Shown: piece after piece, positions 19,923 through 29,504 of the stretch
Layout of the letters: each line of letters opens with the position of its first letter
Numbering within the stretch: the first letter of the stretch is position 1
Assembly: GCF_014201615.1 (NCBI RefSeq)
Contig: NZ_JACHEU010000001.1
Coordinates: 1,755,631 to 1,819,630 of the forward strand
From: Aquamicrobium lusatiense
Lineage (GTDB): Bacteria > Pseudomonadota > Alphaproteobacteria > Rhizobiales > Rhizobiaceae
Direction: 5' to 3'
DNA length: 64,000 nucleotides
Made by a program: the position numbers and the translations under genes
The notes under the pieces: model-generated
Seen by the model: the letters and a program-made list of their open reading frames with translations, nothing else
Database searches by the model: none
Told to the model about the DNA's origin: nothing

Positions 19923-20954
19923 TCACATGCTGGGGCTGTCTCGGCGTAACGGTTGCCTCAGGAAAACCGTGGCGCTTTCCTGCTCGTCTTCCGGTTCGTC
20001 CGAAGAAGGTCTGATCGAAAATTCAACGAGAAGTGGAACGTGATCGGAGCCGATATCTTCCAGCCGCTCGGATGAGTGGACGATCACGCTTCCTTTGGCG
20101 AAGACATTGTCGATCGGCAGACCGGCGAACAGCAGCGCCTTCGGCAACAGCCTGTGGATCCATGTCGGACCGGGCGAAGGGATGAGCATCAGCCCGCCTG
20201 CCTTCGCGACACTCGCCGCCGCAGCGCTCCATGGCGCGGCGTTGAGGTCTCCCGCCACGATCGCGTCGTCACCAAGACCTGCAAGGTGTGGCTCAAGCCT
20301 GAATATCTGTCGGGCCTGCGGCCGTGGCCAGGGCCAGCCCAGATGTATGGCGCCAACATCGATCGTGGTGCCGCCGAAATCGACCGGCGCAACAGCCAGT
20401 GAAAGTCGCGCGGCGCAGCGCGCTTCGCGGCTTTCGTCCAGCGGTCGGCGCGAGAGGATGGCGACGCTGAATGGCTGACGTATGCGCGGACAGATAAGCT
20501 GTTGAGGATAGGCCTGCTTCAGCAGCGCCAGCTTTTCCTCCCACATCGACCCGACCTCTGTGAGGGTCACCACATCAGGTTGTATCCGGCCGATCAGCGA
20601 CAGCACTTTTTCAGGCGTCGGGTTGTTGTAGCGCAGATTGATTTCAAGCAGCCGGTATACCGCGCTGTCAGCCGGCTTCGGCGCAAAAGCGGCTGCCGGC
20701 ACCATCGGCACACGCATGAACGGCAGGATGGAAGAAAAGCTGGTCACTGCAAAAACCAGCGCCGACAGGGCCAGCAGCCTTTCGGGCGTAAAAAGCAGGG
20801 GAAGCGCGATCGCCATCGTCAGAATCGCCAGATGCGCCCGGAAATGCGCGAAGGAATCGAATGCGGGATGAACGCTGCTGAGAAAACCCAGAAGAAGCGC
20901 CAGAGAAGCGCCGAACAGGATGACGGTGGCGATGGAACGCAATCTGCTTTTCAT
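19923..20954 (-). CDS. Membrane-anchored endonuclease/exonuclease/phosphatase family protein
   Basis: The 343-aa product has about three N-terminal membrane segments (to about residue 85) followed by an EEP-fold domain. The domain shows LEINLRYNN, DVVTLTEVG (catalytic Glu), IVAGDLNAAPWS (Asp/Asn pair) and the terminal GSDHVPL (catalytic Asp-His). This arrangement matches the YafD/DUF of integral membrane EEP proteins; the substrate is unknown and could be phosphodiester or lipid-linked. The frame is open to 21074, but Met at 20954 gives a normal membrane N-terminus and avoids overlap with the divergent gene. Confidence 0.8.
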   Translation of the reverse strand: MKSRLRSIATVILFGASLALLLGFLSSVHPAFDSFAHFRAHLAILTMAIALPLLFTPERLLALSALVFAVTSFSSILPFMRVPMVPAAAFAPKPADSAVYRLLEINLRYNNPTPEKVLSLIGRIQPDVVTLTEVGSMWEEKLALLKQAYPQQLICPRIRQPFSVAILSRRPLDESREARCAARLSLAVAPVDFGGTTIDVGAIHLGWPWPRPQARQIFRLEPHLAGLGDDAIVAGDLNAAPWSAAAASVAKAGGLMLIPSPGPTWIHRLLPKALLFAGLPIDNVFAKGSVIVHSSERLEDIGSDHVPLLVEFSIRPSSDEPEDEQESATVFLRQPLRRDSPSM

Positions 20955-21052
20955 GCGGACTTCTTGAGGTTCTGATTGCGGCTCATTGATGGTGCGTTGA
21001 AGCTCGAATAGGATGCGGCCCGGAAACAGTCGTTCAATATCGGGAAAAGCGC

Positions 21053-21655
21053 TTGAAGGCGACCATTGCAGCATCTTTATACATGGTCTGCCTGCTTGCT
21101 GCTGTCTCCGGCAGCCCTGCTTTTGCCGGTGGCGAGATCATTGAGCGGGTCGAGCACTATCCTGTTTCGGGCCGGACCGGCATCGAGCTTTACCGTTCCA
21201 TAGGCGAGCGCGGGCCGAAAAGCGGCGTCGGGCGGGCGATCGCCCATACCACCTTCAAGCTCACATGGCGCAGGAACTACCAGCCTCAGGGAACGTCATG
21301 CACGCTGGTCTCCGCCGTGCCACGCCTGATCATCACCTACACCCTGCCCAAGCCCTCGCAGGCGCTGCCGCCGGATACCAGGAAACGCTGGGATAACTTT
21401 ATCGAGGGCATCAGGCTTCATGAGGAAGTCCATGGCGTCCACATGAAGGAAATGGTGGCCGAGATCGAGGCGAACACGATCGGTGTCACCGCTGAAAACG
21501 ATCCCGGCTGCAAGAAAATCCGGCAGGATATTCAGGCGCCTCTCGGAGCTGCGTCGCTGCGCCAGCGTCAGCGCAGCAGCAATTTCGACCGGGCGGAAAT
21601 GGCGGAAGGCGCCAACATCCACCGCCTCATTCTGGGGCTGGTCAACGGCGAGTGA
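21053..21655 (+). CDS. Secreted DUF922-type zinc-protease-like protein
   Basis: The 200-aa product has a signal peptide ending at about AFAGG and a central motif LHEEVHGVHMKEM whose HEEVH is the HExxH zinc-protease signature; this matches the DUF922 family of putative secreted Zn-dependent proteases. The pattern YPVSGRTGIELYRSI at the N-terminal part of the mature protein is typical of that family. The start is a TTG at 21053. It converges on AMP nucleosidase with 12 bases between the stops. Substrate unknown. Confidence 0.75.
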   Translation: MKATIAASLYMVCLLAAVSGSPAFAGGEIIERVEHYPVSGRTGIELYRSIGERGPKSGVGRAIAHTTFKLTWRRNYQPQGTSCTLVSAVPRLIITYTLPKPSQALPPDTRKRWDNFIEGIRLHEEVHGVHMKEMVAEIEANTIGVTAENDPGCKKIRQDIQAPLGAASLRQRQRSSNFDRAEMAEGANIHRLILGLVNGE

Positions 21656-21667
21656 AACCGTTCGGGT

Positions 21668-23167
21668 CTACTGGAACGCCGTTTCGGTGAAACTGCGCAG
21701 CTTGCGCGAATGCAGCCGTTCCATCGGCATTTCCGCCAGCTTTTCCATGGCCCGGATGCCGATGGTGAGATGCTGCGCCACCTGACGCTTGTAGAATTCA
21801 CTGGCCATGCCGGGCAGCTTCAGCTCGCCATGCAGCGGCTTGTCTGAAACGCACAGCAGCGTTCCATAGGGTACCCGGAAGCGGAAGCCGTTGGCGGCGA
21901 TGGTGGCCGATTCCATATCGAGCGCGATGGCGCGTGACTGCGAAAGCCGCTGCACCGGCCCGCGCTGGTCGCGCAGTTCCCAGTTGCGGTTGTCGATGGT
22001 GGCGACCGTGCCGGTGCGCATGATGCGCTTCAGGTCGTAGCCGGAAAGGCCGGTGACTTCCGCCACAGCCTCCTGCAACGCCACCTGAATTTCAGCCAGC
22101 GCTGGCAGCGGTATCCACACAGGCAGGTCATCGTCCAGCACATGGTCCTCGCGCACATAGGCATGCGCCAGAACATAATCGCCCAGCGCCTGCGTGTTGC
22201 GCAGGCCGGCGCAGTGGCCGAGCATCACCCAGGCATGCGGGCGCAGCACCGCGATGTGATCGGTGATGGTCTTGGCGTTGGAGGGGCCGACGCCGATATT
22301 GACCATGGTGATGCCGGCATGGCCGGGCTTCTTCAGATGATAGGCCGGCATCTGCGGCAGCCGCACCAGATTGCTCTGCGGGCTGGTCTGGTCGCCGGCC
22401 TGCGTGACGACATTGCCGGGCTCCACGAACTCCGTATAGCCGCCGCCGCCTTCCGCCATCAGCTTGCGCGCCAGCGCGACGAATTCGTCCATATAGAACT
22501 GGTAGTTGGTGAACAGCACGAAGTTCTGGAAATGCTCCGGGCTGGTGGCCGTGTAGTGAGGCAGCCGGTGCAGCGAATAGTCGATGCGTTGCGCCGTGAA
22601 GGGCGCCAGCGGGCGCATCTCGCCCAACCCAAGGTCGAAGGTGCCGTTGGCGATATGATCGTCGATACCGTCGAGGTCTGGCACGTCGAACAGATCCCGG
22701 ATCGGCCGCCGGATGCGCTCGGCCGCGGCGCCGTCCACATAGGTGCCTTCAAGGAAGGCGAAATGCAGGGGGATGGGGGTGGTCGATTCCTGCACCGTGA
22801 TCGGGACGCCGTGATTGCGTATGATCAGGCGAAACTGCTCTGTGAGATAGGTCTCGAACAGATCTGGGCGGGTGATGGTGGTCGAGAAATAGCCGGGCAG
22901 GGGCATGTGGCCATAGGCCTGCCGCGAATCCACCTGCGTGAACGAGGTCGTCGTTACGCCGACTTCCGGATAGAAGGCCCGATAGCGCCTGTCGGTATCG
23001 CCGCCCGATGCAAGCGCGGCAAAGGAATCCCTCAGGAACCGGGTGTTGCGCTCATAGATGCGGCGCAGCGCCGCGACGATGGCGGCCGGATCGTCGAAGC
23101 TCTGTGGTTTCACCGGCTCCGGCGTGATGATCGTTTCGATGGCTTGCGGGTAGATTCTGTTTTCCAT
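21668..23167 (-). CDS. amn: AMP nucleosidase
   Basis: This enzyme hydrolyses AMP to adenine and ribose 5-phosphate, regulating the purine pool. The 499-aa product matches the family length, with an N-terminal AMP-nucleosidase-specific domain (TQVDSRQAYGHMPLPGYFST) and a C-terminal nucleoside-phosphorylase-like domain (MVNIGVGPSNAKTITDHIAV, LDMESATIAANGFRFRVPYG). The start ATG at 23167 is preceded by the small membrane protein gene on the same strand. Call is firm from the family motifs. Confidence 0.95.
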   Translation of the reverse strand: MENRIYPQAIETIITPEPVKPQSFDDPAAIVAALRRIYERNTRFLRDSFAALASGGDTDRRYRAFYPEVGVTTTSFTQVDSRQAYGHMPLPGYFSTTITRPDLFETYLTEQFRLIIRNHGVPITVQESTTPIPLHFAFLEGTYVDGAAAERIRRPIRDLFDVPDLDGIDDHIANGTFDLGLGEMRPLAPFTAQRIDYSLHRLPHYTATSPEHFQNFVLFTNYQFYMDEFVALARKLMAEGGGGYTEFVEPGNVVTQAGDQTSPQSNLVRLPQMPAYHLKKPGHAGITMVNIGVGPSNAKTITDHIAVLRPHAWVMLGHCAGLRNTQALGDYVLAHAYVREDHVLDDDLPVWIPLPALAEIQVALQEAVAEVTGLSGYDLKRIMRTGTVATIDNRNWELRDQRGPVQRLSQSRAIALDMESATIAANGFRFRVPYGTLLCVSDKPLHGELKLPGMASEFYKRQVAQHLTIGIRAMEKLAEMPMERLHSRKLRSFTETAFQ

Positions 23168-23230
23168 GGCCCACTATATGGCCGGGGCAGGATGGTGGGG
23201 AAGGGGGCTGATGGAGCTTGCTGTTGATCC

Positions 23231-23425
23231 TCAGCCCCGCTGCAGGCTGACCAGAAGCACGAAGCCCATGCCCTTCTTCTTCAGCGACGGTGCTTCGATG
23301 GTCTGGCCCAAATCCCCGCGCACCATCGGAACGGCGAGAACCGGAGCTGCAAGCATGGTGAGGATGAGCAGCGCGCGGGGCAGGACACGCAGGAAGCTCA
23401 GGCTGTTTTCGGTGATGGCGTTCAT
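23231..23425 (-). CDS. Small hypothetical membrane protein (64 aa)
   Basis: The product has one clear hydrophobic segment (RALLILTMLAAPVLAVPMV) and ends KKKGMGFVLLVSLQRG. I do not recognise a family. The frame extends to 23473, but the Met at 23425 has GGAG about 10 bases upstream and gives a cleaner start. It lies just downstream of another small membrane ORF and upstream of amn on the same strand, with no terminator seen, so the three may be cotranscribed. Confidence 0.5.
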   Translation of the reverse strand: MNAITENSLSFLRVLPRALLILTMLAAPVLAVPMVRGDLGQTIEAPSLKKKGMGFVLLVSLQRG

Positions 23426-23447
23426 GGTCCTGATCTCCGTTCCTGCT

Positions 23448-23603
23448 TCAGCGGCTGATGCTGGTGCAGCCAAAGAGGCATTTTCCGGCTCGCACCTGCT
23501 CCCAGTGGCGGGGCTGGCGGCCGTTTTCCGCGACGATCATGGCAAAGCCGATGCCGAAGAGGGTGGCCAGCAGACAGACGATGGTGAAGCGGCGAGCGAG
23601 CAT
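23448..23603 (-). CDS. Small hypothetical membrane protein (51 aa)
   Basis: The product begins MLARRFTIVCLLATLFGIGF, a single hydrophobic segment behind basic residues, followed by a short soluble tail with two cysteines (KCLFGCTS). AAGGGA lies about 9 bases before the ATG. The frame extends to 23639, but the Met at 23603 fits the ribosome site. I do not recognise a named family. It overlaps nothing and sits ahead of a second small membrane gene. Confidence 0.5.
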   Translation of the reverse strand: MLARRFTIVCLLATLFGIGFAMIVAENGRQPRHWEQVRAGKCLFGCTSISR

Positions 23604-23780
23604 GTCTCGTTTCCCTTGATGTTGGAAACAGCATCGCATTGCCCGGCTGAACCCTCTCTGAGAGGGCCGTTCATGTGAGGTTCAAAATTATTGACGCTCC
23701 TTAACCACACCGGCGCATTGCGCCGGCCGGCGGAGCGCTTATCTGGTTGAACAGGTCATCAAGCTGCCGGAGAAAGACGT

Positions 23781-24503
23781 ATGACGACGCAGAGCGCTCC
23801 CATTGAACTCCACTACTGGCCGACGCCCAACGGCCACAAGATCACGATCTACCTGGAGGAAGCAGGCATCCCCTATGAGGTGCATTATGTGAACATCGGG
23901 CGTGGCGAGCAGTTCGAGCCGTCCTTCCTGAAGATCGCGCCCAATAACCGCATGCCGGCGATCGTCGATCCGGAAGGCCCCTCTTCGGATGGAAAATGGA
24001 ATGGAGAGCCGATCTCCGTCTTCGAATCCGGCGCCATCCTGCAATATCTCGGCCGCAAGTTCGGGCGGTTCTATCCTGCCGATGAGCGCCAACGCACTGA
24101 AGTGGATCAGTGGCTGTTCTGGCAGATGGGCGGCCTCGGCCCCATGGCCGGACAGGCGCATCACTTCCGCCAGTATGCGCCGGAAAAAATCCAGTACGGC
24201 ATCGATCGCTACACCAACGAAGTCAACCGCCTCTACGGCGTCATGAACAAGCGTCTTGCCGACCGTGAATATCTCGCCGGCGACTATTCGATTGCCGACA
24301 TGGCGTCATTCCCGTGGGTGCGGCCTTACCGTAATCAGGGACAGGATCTGGAAGAATTTCCGAACCTGAAGCGCTGGTTCGAGGCGATCGCAGCGCGGCC
24401 CGCCGTGCAGAAGGCGGTGGAAGTCGGTCAGGATCACCGCAACAATCTGGCCGACGACAAGGAAGCGCAGAAAATTCTGTTCGGTCAGACAGCGCGCGGC
24501 TGA
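23781..24503 (+). CDS. Glutathione S-transferase, nu-class-like (YfcG/YghU type)
   Basis: This is a cytoplasmic thiol-transferase/disulfide-bond reductase. The 240-aa product has a thioredoxin-fold N-terminus beginning LHYWPTPNGHKITIYLEEAG, with the T-P-N-G-x-K active-site pattern of nu-class enzymes, the cis-Pro segment NNRMPAI, the GSH-binding FESGAILQYL, and an all-helical C-terminal domain with DYSIADMASFPW. It is a single-gene unit closed by a strong hairpin terminator shared with the convergent gene. Confidence 0.92.
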   Translation: MTTQSAPIELHYWPTPNGHKITIYLEEAGIPYEVHYVNIGRGEQFEPSFLKIAPNNRMPAIVDPEGPSSDGKWNGEPISVFESGAILQYLGRKFGRFYPADERQRTEVDQWLFWQMGGLGPMAGQAHHFRQYAPEKIQYGIDRYTNEVNRLYGVMNKRLADREYLAGDYSIADMASFPWVRPYRNQGQDLEEFPNLKRWFEAIAARPAVQKAVEVGQDHRNNLADDKEAQKILFGQTARG

Positions 24504-24525
24504 AAAGCCGCTCCCTGAAAATGGA

Positions 24526-24565
24526 AAGGCCGCCGGGTGGACATGCTCCGACCGGCGGCCTTTTC
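24526..24565. terminator. Bidirectional terminator between GST and DUF2147 genes
   Basis: A 12-bp perfect inverted repeat (AAAGGCCGCCGG at 24526-24537, its complement at 24553-24564) is flanked by A and T runs, so it can stop transcription on both strands. It lies between the convergent GST and DUF2147 genes. Confidence 0.85.
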
Positions 24566-24584
24566 CGTTGATGCGCAGGCAGCT

Positions 24585-24926
24585 TTACTGACGGGTGAGC
24601 TTCTCGCTCTTGCAGATCAGCCCGCCGAGCACGCAGCCGGAAAGCGACAGCGTGTTGCCCGAAACGCTGGCCTTGCCGTTGTAGGTCTTGCCCTCGTCCA
24701 GCTTGTTCACGGTGCCCTTGTAGGCGCCGTTGCTGCCTTCCATGCAGCCGATCGACTTGCCCTTGTATTCTCCGGTCATCACGGTGCCGCAATATTTGGC
24801 TCCGCCGCCAGCATAGGAAATCACGGTGCCGTTCGGCCGCTTCCACGAGCCTTCGATCGGATCGGCGAATGCAACGCCGGCCGTCATGATGATGGCGAGT
24901 GCCGCCACGCTGGTAATGCGAAACAT
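24585..24926 (-). CDS. Small secreted DUF2147-like protein
   Basis: The 113-aa product has a signal peptide (MFRITSVAALAIIMTAGVAFA) and a short beta-rich mature domain with DPIEGSWKRPNGTVISY, GTVMTGEYKG, GKTYNGKASVSG and two C-terminal cysteines (SGCVLGGLICKSEKLTR). The ending is characteristic of the DUF2147 family. It is shorter than many members but complete. Function unknown; periplasmic location is expected. Confidence 0.75.
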   Translation of the reverse strand: MFRITSVAALAIIMTAGVAFADPIEGSWKRPNGTVISYAGGGAKYCGTVMTGEYKGKSIGCMEGSNGAYKGTVNKLDEGKTYNGKASVSGNTLSLSGCVLGGLICKSEKLTRQ

Positions 24927-25328
24927 GTCTCCTCCCTGAGCACTGCGTTCCTCTTACGAAAACGCAGGCTAATCCACTCTTTTGCAAAGCGAAAGCCGTG
25001 CCGCTGGGGAAGGATGACAAGAAATATTAGCAGCCTTTCCGGCCTGAAAATGACCGCTGCCTGAAAAGCGATGCTTTGGCTTGGTTAGCGAAGCGTTGAA
25101 TTTCAATTCCGAATTTTCCGTAAAATTCGAGACAAAAGCCAGCGATTGCCGGGCTTTCCATCGTTAACGAATGGTCACGTTTACCTCTTGTTTTAGCTTT
25201 GTTTTCTTCAAATTAAGCACGTCTTTTTACGGCGAATTCAAGCGCCTGCTGCATTCTCGGAAGCATCGAAGAGCAGCCCCACAGCTTCAAAGAAAGGGGC
25301 GCTCTCGCAACGGGACAGGGGTTTGAAA
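24927..25328. other. A+T-richer intergenic region
   Basis: About 400 bases separate the divergent starts of the DUF2147 gene and the Sel1-like gene. It is visibly richer in A+T than the flanks (for example near 25180-25230) and should hold both promoters. I see no convincing ORF, tRNA or riboswitch. Confidence 0.5.
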
Positions 25329-25595
25329 ATGGCACGTTTTGAAATGCACGACGCTGGTTTCGGCACCATGGGCACGATGGCTCAGGCCGACATGTTCGTT
25401 GAACTGGGCATGATGTACGCCACCGGCCGCGATTGCGAGGTCGATCAGGTGGCAGCGCACAAGTGGTTCAACATCGCAGCCATCAAGGGGTCGGCCCGCG
25501 CTGCCGAACTCCGCTCGGAAATCTCGGCCAGCATGTCGAAGACCGATCTGGCACGGGCGCTGCGCGAAGCGCGTGAATGGATGACGATGCACTGA
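25329..25595 (+). CDS. Small Sel1-repeat-like protein (88 aa)
   Basis: The product contains a single Sel1/TPR-like helical hairpin, LGMMYATGRDCEVDQVAAHK then WFNIAAIKGSARAAELR, ending in a basic helix. Such short single-repeat proteins are common in rhizobia. Function unknown; probably a protein-interaction module. The ATG at 25329 is preferred over an in-frame TTG two codons upstream. It is monocistronic. Confidence 0.7.
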   Translation: MARFEMHDAGFGTMGTMAQADMFVELGMMYATGRDCEVDQVAAHKWFNIAAIKGSARAAELRSEISASMSKTDLARALREAREWMTMH

Positions 25596-25667
25596 TCCGG
25601 AAGAAAAGCCGCGCGCAGAACGCGGCCTGAATACAGGCGGTCGCCGCTCCAACGGCAAGCCGCCAGC

Positions 25668-25706
25668 AACAGGGCCAGAACACAGGGCCAGAACACAGGG
25701 CCAGAA
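25668..25706. repeat. Three tandem copies of a 13-bp unit
   Basis: The unit CACAGGGCCAGAA is repeated three times head to tail (first copy begins AA instead of CA), followed by a partial fourth. It sits in the 333-base gap between the Sel1-like gene and the end of the carboxylase gene, which otherwise shows no gene I can support. Confidence 0.85.
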
Positions 25707-25928
25707 AACAGGGAAAGCGTGGGAAATAAAAGGCGCGGGGGCGCGTCTTGAGCATCGGACCCTTAACAGAGGGGCGATGCCATGCAGATAAACACCCACG
25801 CAAGCCGGGCCGCGACCGATCGGAACAAGATCGGCGTGGCTTTCGGCTTTTCCAGCGTCCCGCGGCCGGAGAACAGGCTCAGTTCGCGGGCAGCAAAGGC
25901 AGCAGGCGCCCTTCGTCAGTCTGGCTGT

Positions 25929-27887
25929 TCACTCGCCTGCCTGTTCGGCAAAGCGCACAAGTACCGTTCCGTCGCTCACCTGACTGCCTTCCGTGGCGAT
26001 CTCCACGATCACGCCGTCATGAGGTGCTGCGATGGAATGTTCCATCTTCATGGCCTCAAGAATGAGCAGAGGTTGCCCCTTCGTCACACTGTCGCCAGCG
26101 GCAGCCCGCACCACCTTCACCAGCCCCGGCATCGGCGCGCGCAGGCTGTCGGTGCCGCCGCCCGCTTCGTCGGCCCGGTCCAGCGGGTCGGGAACGGCGA
26201 ATGTGTAGCTGACCGGCCCGTCGAAGACGCTGACATGACCCAGCCAGCGCGCCAGATTGATCGATGGCGGAAGCAGGCGAAGCGTTTCGCCATCGCGTGC
26301 ATCCAGTTCGACGAATGTCCGGCCTGCCTCGACACCCACCTTGGCGCTGACGACTTCCTCACCATAGCCGAGTGTGACGCGTCTGGGCGTTGCATGGAAA
26401 TGCGCATAGCCGGCAAGCGCGGACCATGGATCGCCGGCATTCGCCATGTCGGAAAGGCCGGACGCGGACAGAACGGCCGCGGCCACCACCGCCCCGGAAG
26501 GGGCAGGAATTGCGGTCAGCTCGTCCTGCTTGCGCCCGATCAGTCCGGTATCGACGTCGCCGGAGGCGAAATCCGGGTCCGCGGCAAGGGCGGCAAGGAA
26601 GGCGGTGTTCACCGTCGAGCCGGCAATTTCGGTTTCAGCCAGCATGTCGCCGAGCCCGTCGAGCGCCGTTTTACGATCCGGCCCGTGAACCACCAGCTTG
26701 GCGATCATCGGATCATAGAAGGGCGAAATCGTATCGCCTTCACGCACGCCGGTTTCCACGCGAAGCGACGTGCCGGGCGCGGCTTCATCGGGGAACCACA
26801 GATGGTGCAGCGTTCCGGTCGCCGGCAGGAAACCGCGCGCGGCGTCCTCGGCGTAAAGCCGCGCCTCGAATGCGTGGCCGTCGAGCTCGATCTCGTCCTG
26901 GCGCAGCGGCAGCACCTCGCCATGGGCAACGCGCAACTGCCATTCCACCAGATCGACCCCGGTGATCATCTCGGTCACCGGATGCTCGACCTGAAGGCGC
27001 GTGTTCATCTCCATGAACCAGAAGCGGTCGGGCCGCAGCCCCTGCGAGGCATCGACGATGAACTCGATGGTGCCGGCACCGGAATAGGCTATGGCCTTCG
27101 CCGCCTTGATCGCGGCTTCGGTCATGGCGGCGCGCATCTCGTCGGTCATGCCGGGGGCGGGGGCCTCCTCGATCACCTTCTGGTGGCGGCGCTGAGCCGA
27201 GCAGTCGCGCTCGAACAGATGCACGGCATTGCCGTGATTGTCGCCGAACACCTGCACCTCGATGTGGCGCGGCTTCTCGACATATTTCTCGACCAGCACT
27301 CGGTCGTCGCCGAAAGCGGCCTTGGCCTCGCGCCGTGCTGAAGAAAGCGCCTCGGCAAAATCGCCCGGATGATCGACGCGCCGCATGCCGCGCCCGCCGC
27401 CGCCGGCGCGCGCCTTGATCAGCACCGGATAGCCGATTTCAGTGGCCTTGGAGGCGAGCAGCACGATGTCCTGCGCCTCGCCGTGATAGCCGGGCACCAC
27501 CGGCACGCCGGCCTTCTCCATCAGCCGCTTGGCCGCATCCTTGAGGCCCATGGCCCGGATCGAGGCGGCGGAGGGACCGATGAAGACCAGCCCGGCGTCG
27601 ACCACGCGGTCCACGAAATCGGGGTTTTCCGACAGGAAGCCGTAGCCCGGATGAATGGCTTGGGCGCCGGTCTCCAGCGCCGCGGCGACGATGCGTTCGC
27701 CGACGAGATAGCTTTCGGTTACGGGTGCGGGGCCGATGCGAACCGCTTCGTCGGCCATGGCCACATGCATGGAACCCGCATCTGCGTCGGAATAGACGGC
27801 GACCGTCGCCACGCCCATGCGCCTCGCGGTGCGGATGATGCGGCAGGCGATCTCGCCCCGGTTGGCGATGAGTATCTTCTTGAACAT
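25929..27887 (-). CDS. liuD: Methylcrotonyl-CoA carboxylase, biotin-containing alpha subunit
   Basis: This subunit carboxylates its biotin using ATP and bicarbonate, then feeds the beta subunit in leucine breakdown. The 652-aa product has a biotin carboxylase domain (MFKKILIANRGEIACRII, ATP-grasp region with KARAGGGGRGMRRV, EMNTRLQVEHPVTE) and a C-terminal biotinyl domain with EAMKMEHSI. The frame is open far upstream over the beta subunit gene, but ATG 27887 gives the standard N-terminus, 8 bases after the beta-subunit stop. Leucine-pathway assignment comes from the operon (mccB, ivd). Confidence 0.94.
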   Translation of the reverse strand: MFKKILIANRGEIACRIIRTARRMGVATVAVYSDADAGSMHVAMADEAVRIGPAPVTESYLVGERIVAAALETGAQAIHPGYGFLSENPDFVDRVVDAGLVFIGPSAASIRAMGLKDAAKRLMEKAGVPVVPGYHGEAQDIVLLASKATEIGYPVLIKARAGGGGRGMRRVDHPGDFAEALSSARREAKAAFGDDRVLVEKYVEKPRHIEVQVFGDNHGNAVHLFERDCSAQRRHQKVIEEAPAPGMTDEMRAAMTEAAIKAAKAIAYSGAGTIEFIVDASQGLRPDRFWFMEMNTRLQVEHPVTEMITGVDLVEWQLRVAHGEVLPLRQDEIELDGHAFEARLYAEDAARGFLPATGTLHHLWFPDEAAPGTSLRVETGVREGDTISPFYDPMIAKLVVHGPDRKTALDGLGDMLAETEIAGSTVNTAFLAALAADPDFASGDVDTGLIGRKQDELTAIPAPSGAVVAAAVLSASGLSDMANAGDPWSALAGYAHFHATPRRVTLGYGEEVVSAKVGVEAGRTFVELDARDGETLRLLPPSINLARWLGHVSVFDGPVSYTFAVPDPLDRADEAGGGTDSLRAPMPGLVKVVRAAAGDSVTKGQPLLILEAMKMEHSIAAPHDGVIVEIATEGSQVSDGTVLVRFAEQAGE

Positions 27888-27895
27888 GGCCGCCC

Positions 27896-29503
27896 TCACA
27901 TCCTGAACAGGCCGAACTTGGTGTCCGGCACCGGTGCGTTGAGCGCTGCCGAAAGCGACAGCGCCAGCACCTCGCGGCTGCGGGCCGGATCGATGATGCC
28001 GTCGTCCCACAGCCGTGCCGAGGAATAGAGCGGATGGCCTTCGCGCTCGTATTTCTCCAGCGTCGGCTGCTTGAACTCCGCTTCCTCTTCCGCGCTCCAG
28101 GTGCCGCCCTTGCGCTCGATGCCTTCGCGTTTGACCAGCGCCAGCACCATGGCCGCCTGCTCGCCGCCCATCACCGAAATGCGGGCATTGGGCCACATCC
28201 AAAGGAAGCGGGGCGAATAGGCGCGTCCGCACATGCCGTAATTGCCGGCGCCGAACGAGCCGCCGATGATCATCGTCACCTTCGGCACGCTGGCCGTGGC
28301 CACCGCCGTCACCAGCTTTGCGCCGTCCTTGGCGATGCCGCCGGCCTCGTACTTCTTGCCGACCATGAAGCCGGTGATGTTCTGCAGGAACACCAGCGGA
28401 ATGCCGCGCTGGCAGCACAACTCGATGAAATGCGCGCCTTTCTGCGCGCTTTCGGAAAACAGCACGCCATTGTTGGCGATGATGCCGACCGGCATGCCGT
28501 AGAGGTGCGCGAAACCCGTCACCAGCGTGGTGCCGTAATTCTGCTTGAATTCGTCGAAGTCGGAGCCGTCGACAATGCGCGCGATCACCTCGCGCACGTC
28601 ATAGGGCTGGCGAAGATCGGTCGGCACGATGCCGTAAAGTTCGCGCGGATCGTGAAGCGGTGGGCGTGGTTCGCGAAGATCGAGCCCGATCTCCTTCTTT
28701 CGATTCAGATTTCTGACGATACGCCGCGTGATCGCCAGCGCATGCTCGTCGTCCACAGCGAGGTGATCGGCCACGCCGGATTCGCGCGTGTGCAGGTCGG
28801 CACCGCCCAGTTCCTCGGCGCTGACATCTTCGCCGGTCGCGGCCTTCACCAGCGGCGGGCCGCCAAGGAAGATCGTCGCCTGCTTGCGCACCATGATCGA
28901 TTCGTCGGCCATCGCCGGCACATAGGCGCCGCCCGCCGTGCACGAGCCCATCACGCAGGCGATCTGCGGAATGCCGGCCGCCGACAGGGTGGCCTGGTTA
29001 TAGAAGATGCGGCCGAAGTGCTCGCGGTCCGGGAAAACCTCGTCCTGGTTGGGCAGGTTCGCGCCGCCGGAATCGACCAGATAGACGCAGGGCAGGTTGT
29101 TCTCCCGCGCGATCTCCTGCGCCCGAAGATGCTTCTTCACGGTCATCGGATAATAGGTGCCGCCTTTGACCGTGGCGTCGTTGACCACGATCATCACCTC
29201 GCGCCCTTCGACGCGGCCGACGCCCGCGATCATGCCGGCCGAGGCGATGTCGCCGCCATACATGTCCCATGCGGCGAACTGGCCGATTTCGAGGAAGGGC
29301 GAGCCGGCATCCAGCAGTTGCGCCAGCCGCTCGCGCGGCAAAAGCTTGCCGCGCTTCACATGGCGCTGGCGCGACTCCTCCGTGCCGCCCCGCTGCACGG
29401 TTTCGGCCTTGGCGGCAATGTCCTCCACCAATGCGCGCATACGCTCGTCATTGGCGCGGAAGGTGTCGGAAGAAGGGGAGATCTGCGAGCGAAGCACCGC
29501 CAC
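27896..29503 (-). CDS. liuB: Methylcrotonyl-CoA carboxylase, carboxyltransferase beta subunit
   Basis: This subunit transfers the carboxyl group from biotin to 3-methylcrotonyl-CoA. The 535-aa product shows the carboxyltransferase signatures [58 protein letters not shown] and [20 protein letters not shown], at the normal length for MccB. It begins one base after the isovaleryl-CoA dehydrogenase stop and is followed by the alpha subunit, the classic liu order. Confidence 0.95.
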   Translation of the reverse strand: MAVLRSQISPSSDTFRANDERMRALVEDIAAKAETVQRGGTEESRQRHVKRGKLLPRERLAQLLDAGSPFLEIGQFAAWDMYGGDIASAGMIAGVGRVEGREVMIVVNDATVKGGTYYPMTVKKHLRAQEIARENNLPCVYLVDSGGANLPNQDEVFPDREHFGRIFYNQATLSAAGIPQIACVMGSCTAGGAYVPAMADESIMVRKQATIFLGGPPLVKAATGEDVSAEELGGADLHTRESGVADHLAVDDEHALAITRRIVRNLNRKKEIGLDLREPRPPLHDPRELYGIVPTDLRQPYDVREVIARIVDGSDFDEFKQNYGTTLVTGFAHLYGMPVGIIANNGVLFSESAQKGAHFIELCCQRGIPLVFLQNITGFMVGKKYEAGGIAKDGAKLVTAVATASVPKVTMIIGGSFGAGNYGMCGRAYSPRFLWMWPNARISVMGGEQAAMVLALVKREGIERKGGTWSAEEEAEFKQPTLEKYEREGHPLYSSARLWDDGIIDPARSREVLALSLSAALNAPVPDTKFGLFRM

Positions 29504-29504
29504 C

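Noticed and set aside
25782..25928. Plus-strand frame MQINTHASRAATDRN with a GAGGGG ribosome site
   Set aside because: It runs on as the antisense of the methylcrotonyl-CoA carboxylase gene and has no recognisable domain.
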